Shown one piece after another: positions 53,801-64,000 of a stretch of DNA of 64,000 nt (positions are counted from its first letter, which is position 1; each line of letters starts with the position of its first letter). Under the pieces are notes generated by a model. It was not told the origin of the DNA. It made no database searches and saw nothing but the letters and a program-made list of their open reading frames with translations. A program made the position numbers and the translations under genes. The DNA is from Mycolicibacterium sp. P1-18. Lineage in GTDB: Bacteria; Actinomycetota; Actinomycetes; Mycobacteriales; Mycobacteriaceae. The stretch lies in contig NZ_NPKR01000001.1 in the NCBI RefSeq assembly GCF_008329535.1, positions 620,001 to 684,000 of the forward strand, read 5' to 3'.

Positions 53801-56800
53801 GGGTGTCGAGCAGAGCCTGCAGCACGGCGTGAAGCTGATCGTGCGTGATGCCGGCCGGCGTCGCCAGCACCATCGACTGGTAGAAGTTGGCCAGCGGCGT
53901 TCCGGCGTCGGCGGTCTCGGCGAGCATGGGCGTCGCGGCGACCGCGCCGACGCCGCTGTCGGGCTCGGCGGCCGCCGCCGGCGCCGTCGTCTGGACGGCG
54001 GCCGCCAGCGCCGCCACGGTCCGGCGGCGGAACACGTCGCGCGGGGTGAGGTGCAGCCCCGCCTTGCGTGCCCGGCCCGACACCGCGATCGACGAGATGC
54101 TGTCACCGCCGAGGGTGAAGAAGTCGTCGTCGATGCCGACCTGCGGCAGGCCGAGCACCTCGGCGAAGACGTTGGCCAGCAACGCCTCCCGGTCGTCCCT
54201 CGGGTCGCGGGATTCGCCGGCCGCGGGCACGACGGGCTCCGGCAGTGCGCGCACGTCGAGCTTGCCGTTGACCGTCAGCGGAATCTCGTCGACGAACCCG
54301 TAGAGCGCGGGCACCATGTAGTCGGGCAGGGTGTCCGACACCGCGGCGCGCAGTTCGGCGGCGAACGCTTCGCGGTCGGGCCTCGGGTCGTCCTGGACGA
54401 CGTAACCCACCAGCTGCTTCACCGACGCCGACGGGCCGGGGCGCGCGACGGCGACGGCCTGCCGCACGCCGGGCAGGGCGGACAATGCCGCGGCGACCTC
54501 GCCGAGCTCGACCCGATAGCCGCGGATCTTCACCTGGTCGTCGCTGCGGCCGAAGAAGTCGAGCGTGCCGCCGGCGTCCGGCCGACGGGCGACCAGGTCA
54601 CCCGTGCGGTACATCCGAGCGCCCTCGTCGAACGGATCGGCGACGAAGCGGTCGGCGGTGAGCCCGGGTCGGTCGAGGTATCCGCGCGCCAGCCCGGCGC
54701 CGGCGATGTACAGCTCGCCGACCACGCCGTCGCCCACGGGACGCAACCAGGAGTCGAGCACGTAGGCCCGTGTGTTCCAAATCGGTTGTCCGACGGTAGG
54801 GGTGACGCTGTCGTCGGTTCCGGCGCCGAGGGTGTTGATCGTGTACTCGGTGGGACCGTAGAGGTTGTATCCGGTGCCGTGCGGAAGGTCGCGGAGCCGC
54901 CGCCACACCTCCTCGGACACGGCTTCACCGCCGAGCAGGACCAGCGTCGGCGCATGCGAACCCGCGTCCAGCAGCCCCTGCTCGAACAGATGATGGGCAT
55001 AGCTGGGCGTCACGTTGACCACGTCGACGCGGTGCTCGTGGCAGTAGGCCACCAATGCGGTGGCGTCCCTGCGTAATTCCTCGTCGCAGACGTGCACCTC
55101 GTGACCCTCGACGAGCCACAGCAGTTCTTCCCAGGACATGTCGAAGGAGAACGACACCGTGTGCGCCACGCGCAGCCGTCGGCCACCGGCCTTGGCGATC
55201 GCGGGCTCGAAGATCTCGGCCCGGTGGTTGAGCTGCATGTTGGTCAGACCGCGGTAGGGCGTCACCACGCCCTTCGGGCGCCCGGTGGACCCCGAGGTGA
55301 AGATGACGTATGCCGGATGCTCGAGGCGTTGGGCCCCAACGCTTCTGGCGAACGCGCCGAGTTCGGCGTCGGTCAGCTTCTCGGTCGACGCGCGCGACAG
55401 TTCGTCGCGGACGGCCGGGTGGTCGAGCCGCAGGACGTGTCCGCCGAGGCGTTCCTGGTGCGCGGCCACCTCGACGCTCGCGCCGTGACAGACCAGCAGC
55501 ACCGGGCCGGCGTCGTCGAGCATTCCGGTGAGCCGGGCGACCGGATAGTCCCGTTCCAATGGCAGATAGGCGGCGCCGGTGCGCAGGACGGCGAACAGCG
55601 CCACCACCATGTCCACCGACCGCGGGAGTGCCAGCGCGACCACGCGCTCGGGACCCGCGCCGCCGGCGAGCAGGCGGCGGGCCAGTTGGTTGATGCGCCC
55701 GTCGAGTTCGGCGTAGGTCAGCCGGGTGTCGCCGAAGACCAGGGCGGTGTCGTCGGGGCAACCGCGGGCCCGCTCGGCGAGCAGGTCGGCGATGGTGTCG
55801 TCGCCCGTGTCGTGTTCGGTGGACCGCCACTGCGCGGCGAGTGCGTCCCGCTCGGCGGGAAGGACCAGGTCGAGATCGCCCACCGCGGTGTCCGAGTGGG
55901 TCAGGAGCAGGTCGACGGCTCGGACCAACCGCTCGACCATGGCCGCCGCGGCCGCCGCGTCGACGACGTCGGGCCGATATTCGAGTTTGACGGTCAGCCG
56001 CTCGCCGGGGGTCAGCACCCAGGTCAGCGGGTAGTGCGTGGTGTCGACGAAGTCGACCCCGACGATGCCGTGCTCGCGCTCGAAGTCGGTGAACGTGTCG
56101 TCATCGAGGAAGTTCTGCAGCACGTAGAGCGTGTCGAACAGCGGCTGATGGCCGGTGCTGCGGGTGATGTCGCCGAGCCCGACGTACTCGTGTGCCATCA
56201 GGTCGAGGCGGAAGTCCTCGACGCGCCGAAGGACTTCGGCGACGGTGGTATTCGGCGTCGTCTCCACGCGGACCGGGACGGTGTTGAGGAACTGCCCGAT
56301 GACGTTCTCCACGCCGGGAAGTTCGGGTGGCCGGCCCGCCACGGTCGTGCCGAACACGACGTCGGTGCTTCCGGTCTCGAACCCCAGCACCATGCCCAGT
56401 GCCGTGGTGAGGACCGTGTTGGCCGTCGTCGGCCGGGTTCTGGTGTGCTCCTCCAGGCGGGCGGTCACCTCGTCGGACAGCTCGCCGTAGACGCGTTGCG
56501 GCAGGACTGGTTCGCGGCCGACGGCCTCGGGTGCCACCAGCGTCGCCTCGGCCAGCCCGGCGAGGGCGTCGGACCAGGCCCCGATCGACGCGGCCTGGTC
56601 TTGGTCGTCCACCCACCTGAGGTAGTCGACGTAGGTGCTGCCAGCCGAGGGCAGCGCCCCGCGAATACCGCGGGAGTCGTAGAGCGCGAACAGCTCCCGC
56701 AGCACCAGCTCACGGGACCACCCGTCCCACAGCAGGAAGTGGCAGGTGAGCAGCAGCCTGTCGCCGACCCCCGGCCGCCGGATCACCGTCAGCCGCACCA

Positions 56801-59800
56801 GCGGCGGCATGCGCAGGTCGAACGGCTTCTCGGCGTCGGCGCGCATCACCTCGGCGAGCCGGTCTGCGGCCGGCTCCGGGGTCAGGTCCGACAAGTCGAC
56901 CAGTGCGACGTCGGCGGGTACGAAGCGACCGACGTACTGCACGGGCCGCACCAGATCCTCACCGGTGAAACCGGCCCGCAGGTTGTCGTGGCGGGACAGC
57001 AGCGCACCGAACGCCGTGCGTATCGCGTCGACGTCGAGCTGGCGGTCGAAGTCGAAGACGTTCTGCGCCAGATAGGTGTTGACGTCGTCGGTGTAGGTGG
57101 ACTGGTAGTAGACGCCCTGCTGCAGCGGCGAGAGCGGCCACACGTCCTGCACCTCGACGGGACACGCGTCGACCAGGCGGGCCAGCTCGTCGTCGGCGAG
57201 GCCGTGCCACGCGGCGGACGGTGCCGGGGCGGACTCGGGCGCGGGCGCGTCGGCGGGGCCGCGGGTGGCCAAGGCGTCTTCGAGCGCACGGGGGGTGCGC
57301 AGCTCAAACAGCTCCTTGGTCTGGATCGCCACGCCCGCGCCCGTCAGGCGGTTGACCACCCGGAGCGCCAGCAGGCTGTCGCCACCGAGGGCGAAGAAGT
57401 CGTCGTCGATGCCGATCGCGCCCGAGATGTTCAGCGCGTCCCGGAAGGCGTTGCAGATCAACGATTCCCGCGCAGTCCGCGGCGCGACCTTGGAGGTCGA
57501 CAGCACGGGTTCGGGAAGCGACGTGCGGTCCCGCTTGCCGTTGGGCAGCAGCGGGATCTCCGCGAGTGGGGTCACCGTCGCGGGCACCAGGTGAGCGGGC
57601 AGCCGCTCGGCGAGGGCGGCGCGGATCGACGCCGGCTCGATCGGCGAGTCGCCGCGAGCCACGACGTAGGAGTCCAGCCGTGCCGACCGTCCGTGGTGCA
57701 CGGTGACGACGGCGTCGGCGACGCCGGGCAGGTCGGCCAGTGCCGCCTCGACCTCCCCCAACTCGACGCGAAAACCGTTGATCTTGACCTGGTCGTCGCT
57801 TCGACCGACGAACGCGACGTCGCCGTCCGGGGTCCACCGGGCGAGATCACCGGTCCGGTAGAGCCGTTCGCCGTCCGCGCCGAAGGGGTCGGCGACGAAG
57901 CGAGCGGCGGTGGTACCACTCTGGTCCAGGTAGCCCCGGGCGAGTTGGACTCCGCCGACGTAGATCTCGCCGACGGCACCGGGCGGCACCGGTGCGAGGT
58001 CGGGTCCGAGCAGCAGGATGCGCACACCGGGCACGGGGCGTCCCAGGGTGGTCGGACCGCCGCCGGGCACCGGCCCGGCGAGCACGTCGCCCGCGACTTC
58101 GGACGACCCGTAGGAATTCACGATCTGCGCGTCCGGCGACACCCGCCGCAGCGCGGCCACGGTGCCGTCGTCGAGGGCCTCGCCACTGCAGATCCAGCGT
58201 CGGACGTGCCCCAGACCCGTGGGCGCCGACTCGACCATCGCCACGGCCAGGCTCGGCACGACGAGAAGTTGGGTGGCCCCGGCCGATTCGACCAGGGCGG
58301 CGAGTGCGGCCGCGTCCCGGGCGGTGTCCTCGTCGGCGATCACCGTGGTGGCGCCCGCCACCAGCGCACCGAGCAGTTCGGTGGAGCCGTCGACGAAACT
58401 CGTCGAACTCCGCGCGACCCGGACGTCGTCGTGGTCGTGCGACCACGCGTCGGCTGCCCACGCGAGCCGGTTGGCCAGGGCGCCGTGGGTTCCGACGGTG
58501 CCCTTCGGCCTGCCGGTACTGCCGGAGGTGTAGACGACGGACGCGGCGTCGTCGGGTCCCACGTCGACGCGTGACCCGTCCCGGTACCCGGCGTTCGCGT
58601 CGACCGACACCGTCGGCAGCTGGTGCGGTGGCAACGGTCGGCCGTCGACTACGATCACCCGCGGGCGGGCGTCGTCGAGCATGAAGCTGATGCGCGCGTG
58701 CGGGTAGTGCGGATCGACGGGCAGGTACGCAGCGCCGGAACGCAGTACGCCCAGCAGGGCGACTGCCAGGTCGGTGGTGCGGCCGACGGCGACGGCCACC
58801 ACGTCCCCGCGGCGGACGCCGGCCTCGGCCAGGGCACCGGCCAGCCGGATCGCCTGGCCGTCCAGTTCGGCGTAGGTCACCCGGCCCTCGCCGTCGGCGA
58901 CGGCCACGGCGGTCGGCGTGCGGCGCACCTGGTCGTCGAATGCGTTCAGGACGGTGCCCCGCCACGCGGGTGCGCCGATGCCGGCCGCCAGCACCGCGTC
59001 GTACTCGGCCGGGGTGAGCAGTTCGACGTCGCCGCACGCGGTGTCCGCGGAGTCGACGATCGTGGTGAGGATTCGTTGATAGAACGCGAGCACGCGCTCC
59101 GCCGTCGCGGCGGCGACGACGCCGAGGTCGTGAGTCAGTGCGACGGTGAACGGCTCGCCCGGCTTGACCATGAGGGTGAGGGGATAGTGCGGCGCCTCGA
59201 CCACGTCGAGCGAGGCGACCCGGATGCTGGCGCCGGGATGGTTGGCGGCGGGGTGGTTCTCGACGACGACCAGGGTGTCGAAGAGGTCGGTGACCCCGAT
59301 GGCCTGCTGGACGTCCGCGAGCGCCACGTGGTGGCCTTCGAGCAATGCCGTCTGCGCGTCGGCGAACCGGCGGACGACAGTTTCGAGGGATTCACCCACG
59401 GCCCAGTGGGTTCGGGCCGCGACGGTGTTGATCAGCAGGCCGACCATGTCGTCGATCCCGGGAACGTCGACCCCCCGGCCCGAGACCGTCGAACCGAAGA
59501 CCACGTCGGTGCGACCGCTGAGCCGGCCCACCGCGATACCCCACGCCGCGCCGACCACCGCGCCGACGGTGACGCCGTGGGCGCCCGCCCAGTCCGCGAG
59601 CCCGGCGGCGAGGTCCGCCGGCAGCACCGCACCGACCTTGCCGAAACCGACGTCGACGGACGTGCTGGGCGGCAGGGCGTCCGCGAGTCGGGTCGGCTCG
59701 TCGACGCCGCCCAGCTCGGTGCGCCACGCGTCGAGCGCCTCCTCGACGGGCGCCTGGGCGACCCAGTTCAGGTAGTCCCCGTAGCGGGGCGCCGTGGGCA

Positions 59801-62800
59801 GGGCGGCCGCCGGATCGTCGTGCAGTGCAGCGATTTCCCGTAGCACGATGGGCACCGACCAGCCGTCTGCGACGACGTGGTGGACGGTCTGCATCAGGAC
59901 GTGACGCTGCGGTGTCAGCCGCACCAGCGCATAGCGCATCAGCGGCGGCTGGGCCAGGTCGAACGGCCGGCGCTGCTCGGCGGCCACCTCCCGGACCCGG
60001 GCGGCGGCGTCGTCGGCGTCGGTGTCGGCGAGGTCGACGAAGAGCCAGGGCATGTCGCGGGCGGGCCCGATCACCGAGACGACGTCGCCGCCGGGCGTGG
60101 CCCGGAAGGCCGCACCGAGGTGAGGGTGCCGCGCGAGGATGGCGTTCGCCGCGGCGTGCAAGCGCTCCGCGTCGACCGGGCCGGCCAGCTCGACGATCTG
60201 CTGGACGACGTACGGGTCGTCGTCGGCGTAGGTGGAGTGGAAGTAGATGCCGGCCTGCAGTGGCGACGGTGGCAGAACGTCCACCAGGGCACCCATGCCG
60301 GCCGCGAGCGCGTCCACGTCGGACTGGGTGAGTGTGACGAGCGGAAAGTCCGAGGGAGTCGGACCACTTACCGCGCCGTTGACCGCAATCGCCTCCAGGG
60401 CGTCCTTCCACAGGCGCGAGAGCTGCTCCACGCGTGCGTGATCCAGGATCCCCGACGGCCAGCTGAACGTCGCCTCCAGTCGCGGTCCCTCGCCGGTTTC
60501 CACGGTGATGGCGTTGACCTCGACGGCCCTCGGCAGGGGCATGCGGGGGTCGCGGTCCTCGGCCACGACGTCTTCCGCGAGGGTCCACGGTGCGTCGCCC
60601 GCTCCACCGAACCTGCCGAGGTAGTTGAACAGCACCTGTGGCTGGACCGCCAGGTCCGGGCGCGCCCGGCCCGACAGGTAGCGCAGGGCGCCGTAGCTCA
60701 ACCCGTTGCGCGGTACCGCGCGCAGCTGGTCCTTGACCGCCTTGACGGCGTCGCCCAGTTCCCGTCCGCCGGAGGTCAGACGGTCCCAGGCCGTCGCACC
60801 GGGGTCGACCAGGACGGGGAAGAGGGTGGTGAACCAGCCCACCGTGCGGGACAGGTCCAGGTGTTCGCCTGCCGCACCGAGGTGTTCGGCCTCGCGGCCG
60901 TGTCCCTCCAGTTCGAGCAGCACTGCCGACGACTCGCCGCCACGCCACTCGGCGATGGCCACCGCGAGGGCGGCCACCAGCACGTCGTCGACGCCGCCAC
61001 GGATCGCGTTCGGCACCGGTCCCAGCAGCCGGCCCGTGACCTCCGCGCCGAGGCGCACCGTCAGCCTGGCCTCGGTCGCGACCACGTCGACCGCCGGGTC
61101 CAGCGGTCGGCTGCCGATCGCCCGCTCGTCTGCCGCACCGGCGACGCGGAGCCAATGGTCCTCGTCGGCGGCGAACGTGCCGTCCGCCGTGGCGGCGCGG
61201 AGCTCGTCGGACCACTGCCGAAGCGGGTTGTCCGCCTTGGTGAGTGAAATCGGCTGCCCGGCTGACACGTTCGCCCAGGCGGCCGCGAGGTCCTCGCCCA
61301 GCAGGCGCAGCGACACGCCGTCGACGACCACGTGGTGCAGCATCAGGATCAGACGCCCGGGCCGGTCGGCGCCGGCGTCCAGCCAGACCACGTCGACCAT
61401 GCGGCCGTTGCGCGGGTCGAGGCGGGCCACCGCCAGCGACCGCTGCTCGGCGGTCACCGCGTCGGCGTCGCCGTCGAGCGGCACCCGGAGCAGCACCTCG
61501 GCCGCCGTGACCGATCCCGCGGCGGGGATCGTCAGACCGGCCGGGTCGACGGTGCCGATGCGAGCGCGCAGGACGTCGTGGCAGTCGAGCAGGGCGTCGA
61601 CCATGGTGGTCAGCGCCGCCGTCGTCAACCCGGCGGGGGTGTGCAGCGTGACGGACTGGAAGAAGCCGTCCAAGCCGTTGCCGACCTCGTCGAGCCACGC
61701 CAGAATTGGTGTCGGGGCGATCTCCCCCACCGGGTCGACGGTCGCCGAAGTGGTTGTCCCCGAGTCGATATCGGTCGCAGCGGCCGCCAAGGCGGCCGGG
61801 GTGCGCGAGGAGAACACGTCACGTGGGCGCAGCCGCAGACCAATCTTGCGGGCACGACTGATCAGGCCCATCGCCACGATGCTGTCGCCACCCATGGCGA
61901 AGAAGTCGGTGTCGGCACCGACGCTGGGCACGCCGAGAAGTTCGGCGAAGATGTCGCAGATGGCCCGGGTGCGTGGGTCGGTCGGCGCAGCGGCGGCGCT
62001 CGGGGCCGCGGCCGGCGGGGCGGGCAGCGCGCGCCTATCCAGCTTCCCGTTGGCGGTGACGGGGAACTCGTCGAGCACCATCACCGCGGCGGGCACCATG
62101 TGCTCGGGCAGCTTGGTCGCACACCAGCTCACCAGGTCGTCGGCGTCGACCCCGGCGGTGGAGACGACGTAGCCGGTCAATTGTGCGCCGCCGGAGGGGG
62201 TTTGCCGCAGGATGACCGCAGCGTGCCGCACCGACGGATGCGACGCCAGGACGACCTCGATCTCCTCGAGCTCCACCCGCATTCCGCGGATCTTGACCTG
62301 GTTGTCGGCGCGCCCGAGGAACTCCAGAACGCCCTCCGCGGTCCAGCGCGCGAGGTCGCCGGTGCGGTACATCCGCGAGCCGTCGTCGTCGAAGGGATTG
62401 GCGACGAAGCGCGATCCCGTCAGCGCGGGTGCGTGAATGTAGCCCCGCCCCAGCAGGAATCCGGCGGCATACAGTTCTCCGCCGACACCGACCGGAACCG
62501 GGCGGAGATCGTCGTCGAGGACGTAGAGCTGGGTGTGCGGATTCGGCCGTCCGATTGAGGTCTCGATCCGCTCGGCACTGTCGCGGTAGACGACGTGCGA
62601 GACGCCGATGGTCGCCTCTGCCGGTCCGTAGCCGTGGTAGAGCGTCGTGCTCAGTTGGGACCGGAACCGGTCGAACAATGCCGGCGTCAGCACCTCGCCG
62701 CCGCACCAGACGTGCTTCAGCCCGGACAGCAGGCTGGTGCCCTCGGAGAGGTCGAGGAGCACGTCGAGCATCGACGACACCAGGTAGACGAAGGTGACCT

Positions 62801-63587
62801 TCTCACCCGAGATCAGGTCGAGCAGGTATTGCGGGTCGCGCTCCCCGCCGGGATCGGCCACCACCACGTAGCCACCGGACACCAGCGGCAGCAGAATCTC
62901 GTTGACGGAGATGTCGAACGACAGCGGCGCCTTGAACAGCGACGCGTCCCCGGGGCCGAATCCGAGGACGTCCTCGACCTGCCAGGTCAGTCGTTCGGCG
63001 ATGGCCTCGTGGCGGATCATCGCACCCTTGGGCTTGCCGGTGGACCCCGAGGTGAAGATGACGTACGCCAGCTGGCTGCCGTCGACGGTGGTCGGCGGCG
63101 CCGTCGTCGGGTGGTGTTCGAACGCCCATGCCTCCAGGGCGATTTCGACGGCGGTCGGGTCGCCCGCCTGGGCCGTGCCCGGCGCGACCACGACCGAGGT
63201 GGCCCGGGTGTCCGCCAGGACCTGCTGCCTACGCTCGGCCGGCCACTGGGGGTCGACGGGAACGAAGGCTCCGCCGGCGGCGAGAATCGCCATTGCCGCC
63301 ACCACCATCTCGGCCGACCGGGGCAACGCGATGGCCACCATCTGTTCGTGCTCGACGCCCGCGGCCCTCAGGTGATTCGCGAGTTGGTAGGCACGGTCGG
63401 CCAATTCGCGGTAGGTCAGTCGCACGTCTCCGGCGACGACGGCCAGCGCGTCGGGGGTTCGGTCGACCTGCCTGGCGAAGGCCGCAGGCACCGTGGTGGT
63501 GGTGTCGGGCCAGGTCGCATCGTTCCACTCGCGCAACAGGTCCAAGCGAGCGCTTGGGGTCAGGCCGTCGATCTCGGTCGTCGTCAT
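40923..63587 (-). CDS. fxbB/fxbC: six-module nonribosomal peptide synthetase for an exochelin-type siderophore
   Basis: A single 7,554-residue synthetase (about 800 kDa). The domain order read from motifs is A-T-E / C-A-T / C-A-T-E / C-A-T-E / C-A-T / C-A-T-TE. Phosphopantetheine serines are near residues 569, 2071, 3163, 4679, 6229 and 7253; the thioesterase nucleophile is Ser7383 (GWSFGG). It starts with an adenylation domain, so it loads its own first residue. The codes predict D-formyl-hydroxyornithine, beta-alanine, D-hydroxyornithine, D-allo-threonine, L-hydroxyornithine and one unknown. The first five equal exochelin MS. From memory, M. smegmatis splits six modules over FxbB and FxbC, so this appears to be a natural fusion. 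It follows the exporter gene by six bases; the formyltransferase fxbA is not in the window. Confidence 0.93.
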   Translation of the reverse strand: MTTTEIDGLTPSARLDLLREWNDATWPDTTTTVPAAFARQVDRTPDALAVVAGDVRLTYRELADRAYQLANHLRAAGVEHEQMVAIALPRSAEMVVAAMAILAAGGAFVPVDPQWPAERRQQVLADTRATSVVVAPGTAQAGDPTAVEIALEAWAFEHHPTTAPPTTVDGSQLAYVIFTSGSTGKPKGAMIRHEAIAERLTWQVEDVLGFGPGDASLFKAPLSFDISVNEILLPLVSGGYVVVADPGGERDPQYLLDLISGEKVTFVYLVSSMLDVLLDLSEGTSLLSGLKHVWCGGEVLTPALFDRFRSQLSTTLYHGYGPAEATIGVSHVVYRDSAERIETSIGRPNPHTQLYVLDDDLRPVPVGVGGELYAAGFLLGRGYIHAPALTGSRFVANPFDDDGSRMYRTGDLARWTAEGVLEFLGRADNQVKIRGMRVELEEIEVVLASHPSVRHAAVILRQTPSGGAQLTGYVVSTAGVDADDLVSWCATKLPEHMVPAAVMVLDEFPVTANGKLDRRALPAPPAAAPSAAAAPTDPRTRAICDIFAELLGVPSVGADTDFFAMGGDSIVAMGLISRARKIGLRLRPRDVFSSRTPAALAAAATDIDSGTTTSATVDPVGEIAPTPILAWLDEVGNGLDGFFQSVTLHTPAGLTTAALTTMVDALLDCHDVLRARIGTVDPAGLTIPAAGSVTAAEVLLRVPLDGDADAVTAEQRSLAVARLDPRNGRMVDVVWLDAGADRPGRLILMLHHVVVDGVSLRLLGEDLAAAWANVSAGQPISLTKADNPLRQWSDELRAATADGTFAADEDHWLRVAGAADERAIGSRPLDPAVDVVATEARLTVRLGAEVTGRLLGPVPNAIRGGVDDVLVAALAVAIAEWRGGESSAVLLELEGHGREAEHLGAAGEHLDLSRTVGWFTTLFPVLVDPGATAWDRLTSGGRELGDAVKAVKDQLRAVPRNGLSYGALRYLSGRARPDLAVQPQVLFNYLGRFGGAGDAPWTLAEDVVAEDRDPRMPLPRAVEVNAITVETGEGPRLEATFSWPSGILDHARVEQLSRLWKDALEAIAVNGAVSGPTPSDFPLVTLTQSDVDALAAGMGALVDVLPPSPLQAGIYFHSTYADDDPYVVQQIVELAGPVDAERLHAAANAILARHPHLGAAFRATPGGDVVSVIGPARDMPWLFVDLADTDADDAAARVREVAAEQRRPFDLAQPPLMRYALVRLTPQRHVLMQTVHHVVADGWSVPIVLREIAALHDDPAAALPTAPRYGDYLNWVAQAPVEEALDAWRTELGGVDEPTRLADALPPSTSVDVGFGKVGAVLPADLAAGLADWAGAHGVTVGAVVGAAWGIAVGRLSGRTDVVFGSTVSGRGVDVPGIDDMVGLLINTVAARTHWAVGESLETVVRRFADAQTALLEGHHVALADVQQAIGVTDLFDTLVVVENHPAANHPGASIRVASLDVVEAPHYPLTLMVKPGEPFTVALTHDLGVVAAATAERVLAFYQRILTTIVDSADTACGDVELLTPAEYDAVLAAGIGAPAWRGTVLNAFDDQVRRTPTAVAVADGEGRVTYAELDGQAIRLAGALAEAGVRRGDVVAVAVGRTTDLAVALLGVLRSGAAYLPVDPHYPHARISFMLDDARPRVIVVDGRPLPPHQLPTVSVDANAGYRDGSRVDVGPDDAASVVYTSGSTGRPKGTVGTHGALANRLAWAADAWSHDHDDVRVARSSTSFVDGSTELLGALVAGATTVIADEDTARDAAALAALVESAGATQLLVVPSLAVAMVESAPTGLGHVRRWICSGEALDDGTVAALRRVSPDAQIVNSYGSSEVAGDVLAGPVPGGGPTTLGRPVPGVRILLLGPDLAPVPPGAVGEIYVGGVQLARGYLDQSGTTAARFVADPFGADGERLYRTGDLARWTPDGDVAFVGRSDDQVKINGFRVELGEVEAALADLPGVADAVVTVHHGRSARLDSYVVARGDSPIEPASIRAALAERLPAHLVPATVTPLAEIPLLPNGKRDRTSLPEPVLSTSKVAPRTARESLICNAFRDALNISGAIGIDDDFFALGGDSLLALRVVNRLTGAGVAIQTKELFELRTPRALEDALATRGPADAPAPESAPAPSAAWHGLADDELARLVDACPVEVQDVWPLSPLQQGVYYQSTYTDDVNTYLAQNVFDFDRQLDVDAIRTAFGALLSRHDNLRAGFTGEDLVRPVQYVGRFVPADVALVDLSDLTPEPAADRLAEVMRADAEKPFDLRMPPLVRLTVIRRPGVGDRLLLTCHFLLWDGWSRELVLRELFALYDSRGIRGALPSAGSTYVDYLRWVDDQDQAASIGAWSDALAGLAEATLVAPEAVGREPVLPQRVYGELSDEVTARLEEHTRTRPTTANTVLTTALGMVLGFETGSTDVVFGTTVAGRPPELPGVENVIGQFLNTVPVRVETTPNTTVAEVLRRVEDFRLDLMAHEYVGLGDITRSTGHQPLFDTLYVLQNFLDDDTFTDFEREHGIVGVDFVDTTHYPLTWVLTPGERLTVKLEYRPDVVDAAAAAAMVERLVRAVDLLLTHSDTAVGDLDLVLPAERDALAAQWRSTEHDTGDDTIADLLAERARGCPDDTALVFGDTRLTYAELDGRINQLARRLLAGGAGPERVVALALPRSVDMVVALFAVLRTGAAYLPLERDYPVARLTGMLDDAGPVLLVCHGASVEVAAHQERLGGHVLRLDHPAVRDELSRASTEKLTDAELGAFARSVGAQRLEHPAYVIFTSGSTGRPKGVVTPYRGLTNMQLNHRAEIFEPAIAKAGGRRLRVAHTVSFSFDMSWEELLWLVEGHEVHVCDEELRRDATALVAYCHEHRVDVVNVTPSYAHHLFEQGLLDAGSHAPTLVLLGGEAVSEEVWRRLRDLPHGTGYNLYGPTEYTINTLGAGTDDSVTPTVGQPIWNTRAYVLDSWLRPVGDGVVGELYIAGAGLARGYLDRPGLTADRFVADPFDEGARMYRTGDLVARRPDAGGTLDFFGRSDDQVKIRGYRVELGEVAAALSALPGVRQAVAVARPGPSASVKQLVGYVVQDDPRPDREAFAAELRAAVSDTLPDYMVPALYGFVDEIPLTVNGKLDVRALPEPVVPAAGESRDPRDDREALLANVFAEVLGLPQVGIDDDFFTLGGDSISSIAVSGRARKAGLHLTPRDVFRRRTVAALAAAVQTTAPAAAAEPDSGVGAVAATPMLAETADAGTPLANFYQSMVLATPAGITHDQLHAVLQALLDTHDMLRARLDVGADGWTLSVPPETVSAASVLAVRDGVLTASDVAAATTDAAAELAPEDGQMIRVVWYRAAGQLLLVVHHLVVDGVSWRVVTEDLAAAWADVVAGRPAALDAVPTSFRTWSNAIAATRFDAEAPYWNDVLSTADPDLGHRPLDADVDVAQTVRSQAFSLPAEVSSALLSSVPAAIHGGVNDVLLGALAVALAQWRADRGNDVTAAVLNVEGHGREPELVAGHLDLSRTIGWFTAIHPVRVDPGPLEWSAVLEAGDRLAAAVKSVKEQLRSAPSRGLGYGVLRHLDADRPVRGDAPQILFNYLGRFSGGSDRAWEPVADFGGLREGVDPTNPAVALEINAIAEDGPGGTRLTVTLAWPSGLLDRADVDELATLWSAALTALTRCDALAGHTPSDFPLVHVTQDDLDDWQAIGPVEDVLPLLPLQEGMYFHGALGAESEDYVDTYRVQQIAELSGPLDPEALRASLSAVVARHQALRAGFHELRDGRIAQVIWADVPVVLDVVDATDLDERSARERLDAVAEERLSRPFDLAAPPLVRYALVSLTGQDHRLVQTMHHIVADGWSYPVMFGDVVAHYNAALGVGRGLTPLTGTLRDHVDAVRGGDQEAARHAWATALAGVEPTRLFDEPTSVGAHRSAVRRLSVDHTAALTRAARARGVTLGTVVHGAWGLLLGRLLNRRRVVFGSTVSGRGGELAGTDSIVGLLINTVPVPMAWEHDTTVAAAMAVLQEQQSAVLDAQHLGLAELARLAGVRDFFDTMVVVENFPTVADEPTNDARALRFQGFTGIDSPHYPVSLVAYLDDRLTVEIKYDTGAVTAAQADRFAERVERILAAFTDTPDTVVGEVDLRTNAERGLVAATQSRPGPDRTLVDAFAAAAAAHAHRTAVSCGPDRLTYAQLDQRASAVAATLAGLGVGPESRVAVALPRSLDLIVALLAVVKAGGTYVPLDVDSPEARLRHIVTDAAPVCLLVDRVDRLPDGVAPAATPVVLVDDAARQEDGTPPAPALDADHAAYVIYTSGSTGLPKGVAVTHRNVAALFHGTATLFDVGSDDVWTMFHSAAFDFSVWELWGPLLHGGHLVVVEQAVARDPDRFLELLSAERVTVLNQTPSAFYPLIEADRQGPASSLGSVRYVVFGGEALDASRLTAWYERHDATSPRLVNMYGITETCVHVSHRPLEVVDATNAAGSVIGDAIPGLRMHLLDESLQPVPTGVVGEIYVAGGQIARGYVGKPGLTASRFVANPFDGDGERLYRSGDTATWTEDGQLVYVGRSDQQVKVRGYRIELGEVESALAALPDVANAAAAVRQDETGRSRLVGYVVGRTQLDMTDVRARLATRLPDYMVPTALVVLESLPLTVNGKLDRAALPAPAEAPVPVEPPATGSTAESLAALYSEILGAPVGVDDDFFTMGGDSIVAIQLVNRARRQGLRITPQQVFVNRTPGALAAAADAVAPRQTVVDDDGAHAGPDLGEVMVTPIVQRLAELGGRVDRLNQAELLLAPAAATAEQLEAAVNAVVARHDAFGLRLHRPAPMLWSLEVAVAQQVPVVRVDAARFTDDELADAIGVESDAAAGRLDPGAGTLVDAVWFDLGGQRQGRLLLTVHHLAVDGVSWRILVDDLAEAFDQVRAGSRLTLPAVPTSIRSYARTVNESAQQAARLTEFEHWTSTLAPGGGLDERATTVGLTVAATRDHEVRLTAAETVPLLTSVPAMANADVTETLVAALSVAVRRWRDGRGTDPEAPLVLDLERHGRDGWGEGLDLSRTVGWFTSIAPVRLPANASDDHVAVLKETKERLRAAPDGGLGFGQLRYCNPRTAAALGRLPAPQVLFNYLGRWASDGTADWDSAPEVAALRGAPDPDLGTPYLLEINAICDDTVDGPVLRATLTHADGEFDEESVADLAQRWLAVLRELGQLAGGPSAPSLTPSDLPFVELSQADVDRVTAATSAAVADIWPLSPLQEGVYFQASYAQAAVYIVQNVFEFTEPVDPDALRTAYSAVMARNPVLRSAFLAHGLPHPVAAIVKDPVCEPELLDLTDVPTADLETRLAEITAADRLRTFDLDSPPLARMTIARTTGRDRLIFSYHFLLLDGWSREQLLRELFAEYAAARTGVAADLPQPTAHFTDYLRWLDGQDRDASAARWATALADLAAPTLLVPAAVGTEPTLALRLDFTLTEDQTATLLTAARDAGVTLNALVSTALAMVLAYETGSDDVVFGSTVAGRPTDLEGIEDVIGLFLNTVPTRVRLDPGRSVTETMRAVQSERLALMDHEYLGLGDIQRALGSGSGPLFDSLYVLQNFLDDDTFTDMESEYGIVGHDSVDASHYPLTWVASPGRELWVKLEYRPDVVDRADAQRLLDRLRHTMLHIVSGTTALAAVPMPLPAEVATLAAHDEATRHDLPAATVVDLLAERCAASPRETALVCGDDSVDYGHLDERVNRLARLLRDDGIGPEQTVALAIPRSIDAVVALFAVLRAGAAYLPLELDYPDERLAVMLADAEPVRLLTTAAVASRIAAVVLPDCPVVALDDEAVAARLAAAASDWDGVTPSLDHPAYVIYTSGSTGKPKGVVTPHRGLTNMHLNHREAIFAPAIAKAGGRRLRIAHTVSFSFDMSWEELLWLVEGHEVHVCDEDLRRDATALVSYCHERDVDVVNVTPTYAQLLFDQGLLDRTGHPPVLVLLGGEAVSAAVWDRLRDSDTSYGYNLYGPTEYTINTLGGGTDDSATPTVGTPIWNTRAHVLDQWLRPVPDGVAGELYIAGAGLARGYLRQPGLSAGRFVANPFEAGGRMYRTGDLVVRRPATDDRAGNLDFLGRTDDQVKIRGYRVEVGDVQSAIADHPRVAQVAVVARPDPKTSGSHRLVAYVVPAGGPTPSDEDAAALVGELRTHLKGALPGYMVPSAIAVLDRLPLTDNGKLDVRALPQVDSATQRAPSRAPQSATEEALCRIFGEVLGLDEVGVDDDFFDLGGHSLLSIRLIGAVRAGLGVETSIRDVFDAPTVGALAALVDSQPTAQAPRPALTAGQRPEVIPTSPAQERLLILDRLGETGLAYNYPLVFRVRGPLDADALRAALGDVVDRHESLRTVFGDRDGVPFQRILPAGTPVPLRVLERVETDVTAQIAASTAHAFDLSSEIPLRVDVIRVGADDHTVVVLLHHIATDEWSDAPFVADLNRAYSARVAGRAPDLPDLPVQYADYALWQHELLASIGEDRLTYWRAALAGAPDELALPTDRPRPIRPSGVGGTVTVDLPPEVAAAVRNLAGEHQVSVLMVVHAAVAVLLHRLGAGDDVVVGTPVAGRSDAALDDVIGFFVNTVVLRVDLSGNPTFAELLTRVRTADLAAFAHQELPFERLVEDLNPPRVAGRNPLFGVFVGYHRRDGVDADMFGLPTQWLDADSSAAMFDLGFTVVDGGVDVGATILAEYGADLFDESSVRTLTSRLVRILGEASTAVDAAIGGVDLLDDGEFEDLVADRNRTSRDVAPTGLGALVSRQAAVVSTATAVVFDGRELSYAELDAWSDRLAAQLVADGAHQGAVVGVSLPRSVELIVALVAVAKSGAAFLPLDPDYPPDRLAFMVADAAPAVVLDDPYTVVCASVDTAAAPPVAVDPRQVAYVLYTSGSTGRPKGVAVPHAGIVNRIAWLQDAYPLTVEDRMLVKTPISFDTSVWEVFWPLSVGATLVVARPGGHRDPAYLAETIVSERVTAVDFVPSMLELFLEEPRAAQCTSLTRVTVGGEALSADVAARVADVVGVPLHNLYGPTEASVDVLGWTADGGPVALGVPGWNVRAYVLDAYLNPVPVGAPGELYLAGVQLADGYLRRYGLTAASFVANPFEAGARMYRTGDAVRWRRDGMLEYLGRTDDQIKLRGVRIEPGEIETVLGTHPAVASARVVVRGDLLVAYYLPAGGTETPDADALRTHALGSLPVHMVPSAFVAVEAYPLTPSGKLDRRALPDPQIASGAGRPADTAVQQRLCELFSDVLGVAVTSVDDDFFTLGGHSLLLVRLASVIRREFQVDVPVATLMVAPTVAEVAALLDESGGSADSLAPVLPLRTTGSAAPLFCLAPASGLSWQFAGLKRHVPQDVPLYGLQSPLFHDGRLPEGIGTLAADYADRVGDVAPRGPIRLLGWSFGGSMALLVAEELVRRGREVTFVGMLDARTDVVADADEFDPATVLAGLLREMGFPVDPAATVTVDEAVELVRTSGDAISILDDAQIARVVENYVAAERLTANADYGRYDGDVFFVDATRLEMNLTGVASAGWREHVGGELKVVAIDCAHSELMDADVLDRLGPLIAAELAD
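44802..48017 (-). other. NRPS module 5: C-A-T, adds L-hydroxyornithine
   Basis: Residues about 5191-6262. Condensation YHFLLLDG (5347-5354), closely related to that of module 3 although its donor is a D-residue. The code is again D-M-E-N-L-G-L-I-N-K. Carrier Ser6229 is in LGGHSLLSI, the variant seen before an ordinary L-type condensation domain. No epimerase, so the residue stays (S), as at the end of exochelin MS. Confidence 0.88.
48018..52592 (-). other. NRPS module 4: C-A-T-E, adds D-allo-threonine
   Basis: Residues about 3666-5190. Condensation HHIVADG (3824 onward). The code D-F-W-N-V-G-M-V-H-K ([31 protein letters not shown]) is the canonical threonine code. Carrier Ser4679; epimerase HHLAVDG (4868 onward), RTVGWFTS. 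In this epimerase the usual EGHGRE reads ERHGRD. Epimerising L-threonine at the alpha carbon gives D-allo-threonine, as in exochelin MS. Confidence 0.9.
52593..57212 (-). other. NRPS module 3: C-A-T-E, adds D-hydroxyornithine
   Basis: Residues about 2126-3665. The condensation motif is CHFLLWDG (2282-2289): first His replaced by Cys, catalytic second His kept. The code D-M-E-N-L-G-L-I-N-K ([30 protein letters not shown]) is that recorded for hydroxyornithine. Carrier Ser3163 and an epimerase with HHLVVDG (3339 onward) and VEGHGRE follow. Product residue: (R)-hydroxyornithine, expected to be joined through its hydroxylated side-chain nitrogen. Confidence 0.88.
57213..60332 (-). other. NRPS module 2: C-A-T, adds beta-alanine
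   Basis: Residues about 1086-2125. The condensation motif is HHVVADG (1236-1242), following an epimerase, so probably the D-L class. The adenylation domain lacks Asp at code position 235; it has Val then Asp (SFVDGST), giving V-D-T-L-I-S-S-G-D-K. A shift of the Asp to position 236 is the mark of beta-alanine activation. Carrier Ser2071 (LGGDSLLAL). No epimerase, which fits an achiral residue. Confidence 0.82.
60333..63587 (-). other. NRPS module 1: A-T-E, loads formyl-hydroxyornithine
   Basis: Residues about 1-1085. The adenylation domain's ten-residue code reads D-I-N-Y-W-G-G-I-G-K (from [31 protein letters not shown]), identical to the code I remember for formyl-hydroxyornithine in the coelichelin synthetase CchH. 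Carrier Ser569 is in MGGDSIVAM. The epimerase has HHVVVDG (751-757), LEGHGRE and [12 protein letters not shown]. There is no condensation domain, as expected for initiation. Product: D-(R)-formyl-hydroxyornithine. Confidence 0.9.
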
Positions 63588-63593
63588 GTCGTA

Positions 63594-64000
63594 CTACTCC
63601 CCGCGAGAATGGTCTGCTGCCCAGGCGCGCCACAGCTGGGCGTAGCGCCCACCCGCCGCGACCAGGTCATGGTGGCTTCCTTGTTCGACGACCCTGCCCT
63701 GGGCCATCACGATCACCCGGTCGGCCGACGCGGCCTGGGTGAGTCGGTGCGCAATGATCAGGGTCGTGCGGCCCGCGGTCACCGCGGCGGCCGCACGCTC
63801 CAGTTCGCGTGCACCCTGACTTCCGGCCTCGGCGGTCGCTTCGTCCAACACCGCGACCGTGGGGTCGGCGAGCATCAGGCGGGCCAGCGCGAGTTGTTGC
63901 GCCTGAGCCGATGTCAGCTCGTGGCCGCCTTCGCCCACGACCGTGTCGAGCCCGTCGTCGAGTGCGTCGACCCACTCCTCGGCCCCGACCGCCCGCAGCG
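63594..64000 (-). CDS. exiT: ABC exporter C-terminal part (ExiT-type), partial
   Basis: The last 135 or so residues of an ABC transporter nucleotide-binding domain enter from the right edge. Walker B is VAVLDEATAE, the D-loop region and the H-loop IIAHRL are present, and the protein ends WRAWAADHSRGE. The signature motif is ELTSAQAQQLALAR instead of LSGGQ, a variant I associate with actinobacterial siderophore exporters. The gene is six bases upstream of the synthetase start, matching exiT beside fxbB in M. smegmatis. It should export the finished exochelin. The membrane domain and Walker A are outside the window. Confidence 0.82.
   Translation of the reverse strand, partial: LRAVGAEEWVDALDDGLDTVVGEGGHELTSAQAQQLALARLMLADPTVAVLDEATAEAGSQGARELERAAAAVTAGRTTLIIAHRLTQAASADRVIVMAQGRVVEQGSHHDLVAAGGRYAQLWRAWAADHSRGE

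Noticed and set aside
44802-57212. Large direct DNA repeats that could suggest an assembly duplication
   Set aside because: The similar stretches are the hydroxyornithine modules 3 and 5; they differ in flanking domains and in many codons, so they are genuine modules.
42069-63000. Many long open frames (up to 1,160 codons) opposite the synthetase gene
   Set aside because: They are shadows created by high G+C third positions, rich in Arg, Val and Gly, with no domains; the synthetase strand shows clear motifs throughout.
1-64000. CRISPR arrays, insertion sequences, prophage, tRNA or rRNA genes
   Set aside because: No regularly spaced repeats, transposase or integrase motifs, or tRNA-like cloverleaf segments were seen by eye on either strand.

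Overview
The window reads as chromosomal DNA of a fast-growing mycobacterium (Mycolicibacterium type). Evidence: uniformly high G+C, frequent GTG starts, dense overlapping operons, and a left flank that keeps the M. tuberculosis order mmpL11 - Rv0201c - Rv0200/Rv0199 - zmp1 - L,D-transpeptidase (Rv0192) - ricR (Rv0190) - ilvD (Rv0189c). The right 24 kb carries a peptide-siderophore locus of the exochelin type, which saprophytic mycobacteria have and M. tuberculosis lacks. I see no rRNA or tRNA gene, CRISPR array or insertion sequence. Nearly all of the window is coding; the longest gap between called genes is about 265 bp.

Layout. 1-9.6 kb: envelope and copper genes (MmpL11 C-terminus, paired Mce-associated-type membrane proteins, Zmp1 metalloprotease, L,D-transpeptidase, a DUF305 lipoprotein-RicR operon with its own operator, IlvD). 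9.6-24 kb: metabolic and regulatory genes (TetR/SDR pair with two operators, nitrobindin, serine hydrolase, PPOX-fold protein, carboxyltransferase, hemophore-like protein, LysR/O-methyltransferase pair, a flavoprotein/steroid-reductase-like operon behind a KstR-type operator, a hemerythrin behind a SigF-type promoter, and an acyl-CoA dehydrogenase pair). 24-31 kb: a membrane protein, a Pyr_excise-family protein and a six-gene MoxR-DUF58-VWA-like operon followed by a MOSC protein. 31-33 kb: an F420-type oxidoreductase among three small secreted proteins. 33-39.6 kb: HrpA helicase, a PHP phosphatase, an SGNH lipoprotein and a non-canonical methylenetetrahydrofolate reductase. 39.8-64 kb: the siderophore locus.

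Siderophore locus. A siderophore-binding lipoprotein sits directly behind an IdeR-like iron box. It converges on one 7,554-residue nonribosomal peptide synthetase, preceded by the end of an ABC exporter (ExiT type). Read by eye, the synthetase is A-T-E / C-A-T / C-A-T-E / C-A-T-E / C-A-T / C-A-T-TE. The specificity codes read as formyl-hydroxyornithine (DINYWGGIGK), beta-alanine type (VDTLISSGDK), hydroxyornithine (DMENLGLINK), threonine (DFWNVGMVHK), hydroxyornithine (DMENLGLINK), and an unassigned sixth code (DTWDTGLVDK). Epimerase domains sit in modules 1, 3 and 4. The first five modules match residue for residue, including stereochemistry, the pentapeptide exochelin MS as I remember it. 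The sixth module has no counterpart in that product. The gene looks like a fusion of the two M. smegmatis synthetase genes fxbB and fxbC.

The most interesting observations are the single-chain exochelin synthetase with its orphan sixth module, a distinctive pair of condensation domains that probably form hydroxamate rather than ordinary peptide bonds, several operators that can be read directly (RicR, KstR, IdeR, SigF), and a family of long palindromes at gene ends. Family names and motifs are recalled knowledge; no database search was run.
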